From the NCBI GenBank assembly GCA_013399305.1, contig VXAI01000198.1:1171943-1235942 (forward strand): a DNA stretch of 64,000 bases, read 5' to 3'. The translations under genes were made by a program, and so were the position numbers. Source of the DNA: Rostratula benghalensis (lineage: Eukaryota; Chordata; Aves; Charadriiformes; Rostratulidae). A model generated the notes under the pieces. That model did no database searches. It worked only from the letters and a program-made list of their open reading frames with translations, and had not been told where the DNA came from. Shown one piece after another: positions 62,701-64,000 of the stretch (its first letter is position 1; every line of letters starts with the position of its first letter).

Positions 62701-64000
62701 AAACGCCCAGGTTATTATGGGGGCTTACACTGTAGTTTTCCAGGGGGGCAGCACATGCAAATGACTGAAAGTCAATTATTTTATGGTAAGCAGAAATAAA
62801 TGATCTAGTTGGAACTCTAATCCTAGTCCCTTGACTATAAAGCTCAGCAATGTAGTGAGCAGTTGAGACTCATCCAGAGCTTTTCTTTTTCTTGATGCCT
62901 CAGAACCTCTGGGTACCTCCACAGCCCATGGTTAGAAGCACAAGGCACCCCCCCTGTGTTTCTCAGCCTTGTGAGTTAGGGTGGTCAGAAAGAAAAACCA
63001 GTAAAGGCTGCAGGGAGGGGTGCTCATGCAGCCACACCAGGGAGGTGGTATTTGTTTTTCAATGCACAGGCATTTGGAAAGTAATTAGAAGTGGAGTTGA
63101 CACTGAAGAAAAAACCCCACCACTTTTAGATAAGATTATTGGAAATGATGTTCCCAGTGTTTTGCTAACATGGCATCCTGATAGGCAATATCACATTTGT
63201 ACCAAGTTCTTGGAGATAAGAAAATCATCACAGAAAGCTTACAGTAATTGCAAACAAGGAGTAAATGTAAGGAGCTCTCTTCTCTCACACTGCCAAGGGC
63301 TCCTGAGCAAACACCACCCCTCCAGTACAAAGCCCCTACCCATGGCCTCAGGCTACTGCTTGCAAGAAAATTTAGAAGAAAGGTCCAAGTGTTTGAAAGG
63401 TGGTTGTCAGGGACGTTGCTCAGCTGGCACACTGGTACCTGTGAATAGAGACACTGGTCTCTGTTTCATACCTGAGATGAGTTGGTTAATTGTCCTTAGT
63501 TTGGTTGGTCCCTTCCATGCTCCTTCCAGCACACAAGAGTTCTACACTTCTCCAGAGCTACAGCAAATCACTGAGACACTCCTGACAGAAACGTCCTGTA
63601 GATCCATTAATGAACCCTCTTTCTTTACATAAAGGGAAAAGTTGAACACTATAAAGAAACACGATTGCTGGTTAAGACATTTAGGCAGTGTCACTGGATG
63701 CACACTGAATGGGGCCCAGCACCAGGCTCACAACCTACTGCTTTGTCTTACGATCCTGTTTGCAATTACAAAGGATGTTGATCTACACCCAGAGAGGTAA
63801 AACATTCCCCAAACCTTCAGTGTTACACCATTTAATTTTCACAGCACTCTAATGATATCTATTCCAGATTATAGAAGGACCAGCACACTTACCGTGCATC
63901 AGCAGAATCCGAAGCGAGAGAATCCTCACTCCATCAGACACAAAAGTGAAATGAAACACAAATACCTGTTTGTGTGAGGAGTGTGTTCAGTGTGTGTTTG
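56759..64000 (-). other. UNC5D: UNC5D intron upstream of the Ig2 exon (3' part)
   Basis: No preceding UNC5D exon (start of Ig2) was found on the minus strand up to the window end, so this intron is at least 7.2 kb. It holds a poly-T run, GC-rich patches near 58280-58620 and 58890-59010, AT-rich stretches at 59560-59960 and 62520-62820 that look regulatory, and an unexplained plus-strand open frame of about 245 codons from 62895. Confidence 0.75.
58218..58233. repeat. Poly-T tract in UNC5D intron
   Basis: Sixteen consecutive T residues on the plus strand; no neighbouring retrotransposon body is recognised. Confidence 0.6.

Noticed and set aside
63880..63890. Donor-like ACG|GTAAGT on the minus strand near the window end
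   Set aside because: The preceding sequence does not encode the expected Ig2 start (no QCRPPEG-like motif); a lone donor is weak evidence.

Overview
This is vertebrate nuclear DNA, almost certainly from a bird and probably Neoaves. There are no bacterial-style gene arrays. Coding sequence is confined to short exons with GT-AG boundaries, CR1 non-LTR retrotransposon 3' ends are present, and one solo LTR resembles bird endogenous-retrovirus LTRs. The Neoaves placement rests only on recall of that LTR type.

The only protein gene I can support is UNC5D, a netrin-family dependence receptor, on the minus strand. Thirteen coding exons were assembled by hand from 56758 down to 34887. They join in frame with canonical splice sites and no premature stop, giving 2292 coding nt (763 residues plus stop). 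In order they encode the last part of the second Ig domain, two thrombospondin type 1 repeats, a 33-nt cassette exon, the transmembrane segment, the cytoplasmic linker, ZU5, UPA and the death domain with its natural C-terminus. The N-terminal part (signal peptide, Ig1, start of Ig2) is not seen and should lie beyond position 64000. A long 3' UTR, about 6.5 kb by inference, runs from 34886 to a good poly(A) signal at 28431-28436.

Layout: 1-28400 is intergenic DNA downstream of UNC5D. It holds a 514-bp solo LTR with a perfect 5-bp target duplication (2746-3259), three CR1 fragments, a MIR-like ancient SINE fragment, simple repeats and several AT-rich stretches that look like conserved non-coding elements. 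From 28400 to 34886 is the inferred UNC5D 3' UTR. From 34887 to 56758 lie the UNC5D exons and introns. From 56759 to 64000 is the 3' part of a larger UNC5D intron.

I found no RNA genes, CRISPR arrays or novel multi-gene system. The most informative signals are the splicing-control sequences around the 33-nt UNC5D cassette exon, the intact solo LTR, and a compact CpG-dense patch in the intron just upstream of the transmembrane exon.
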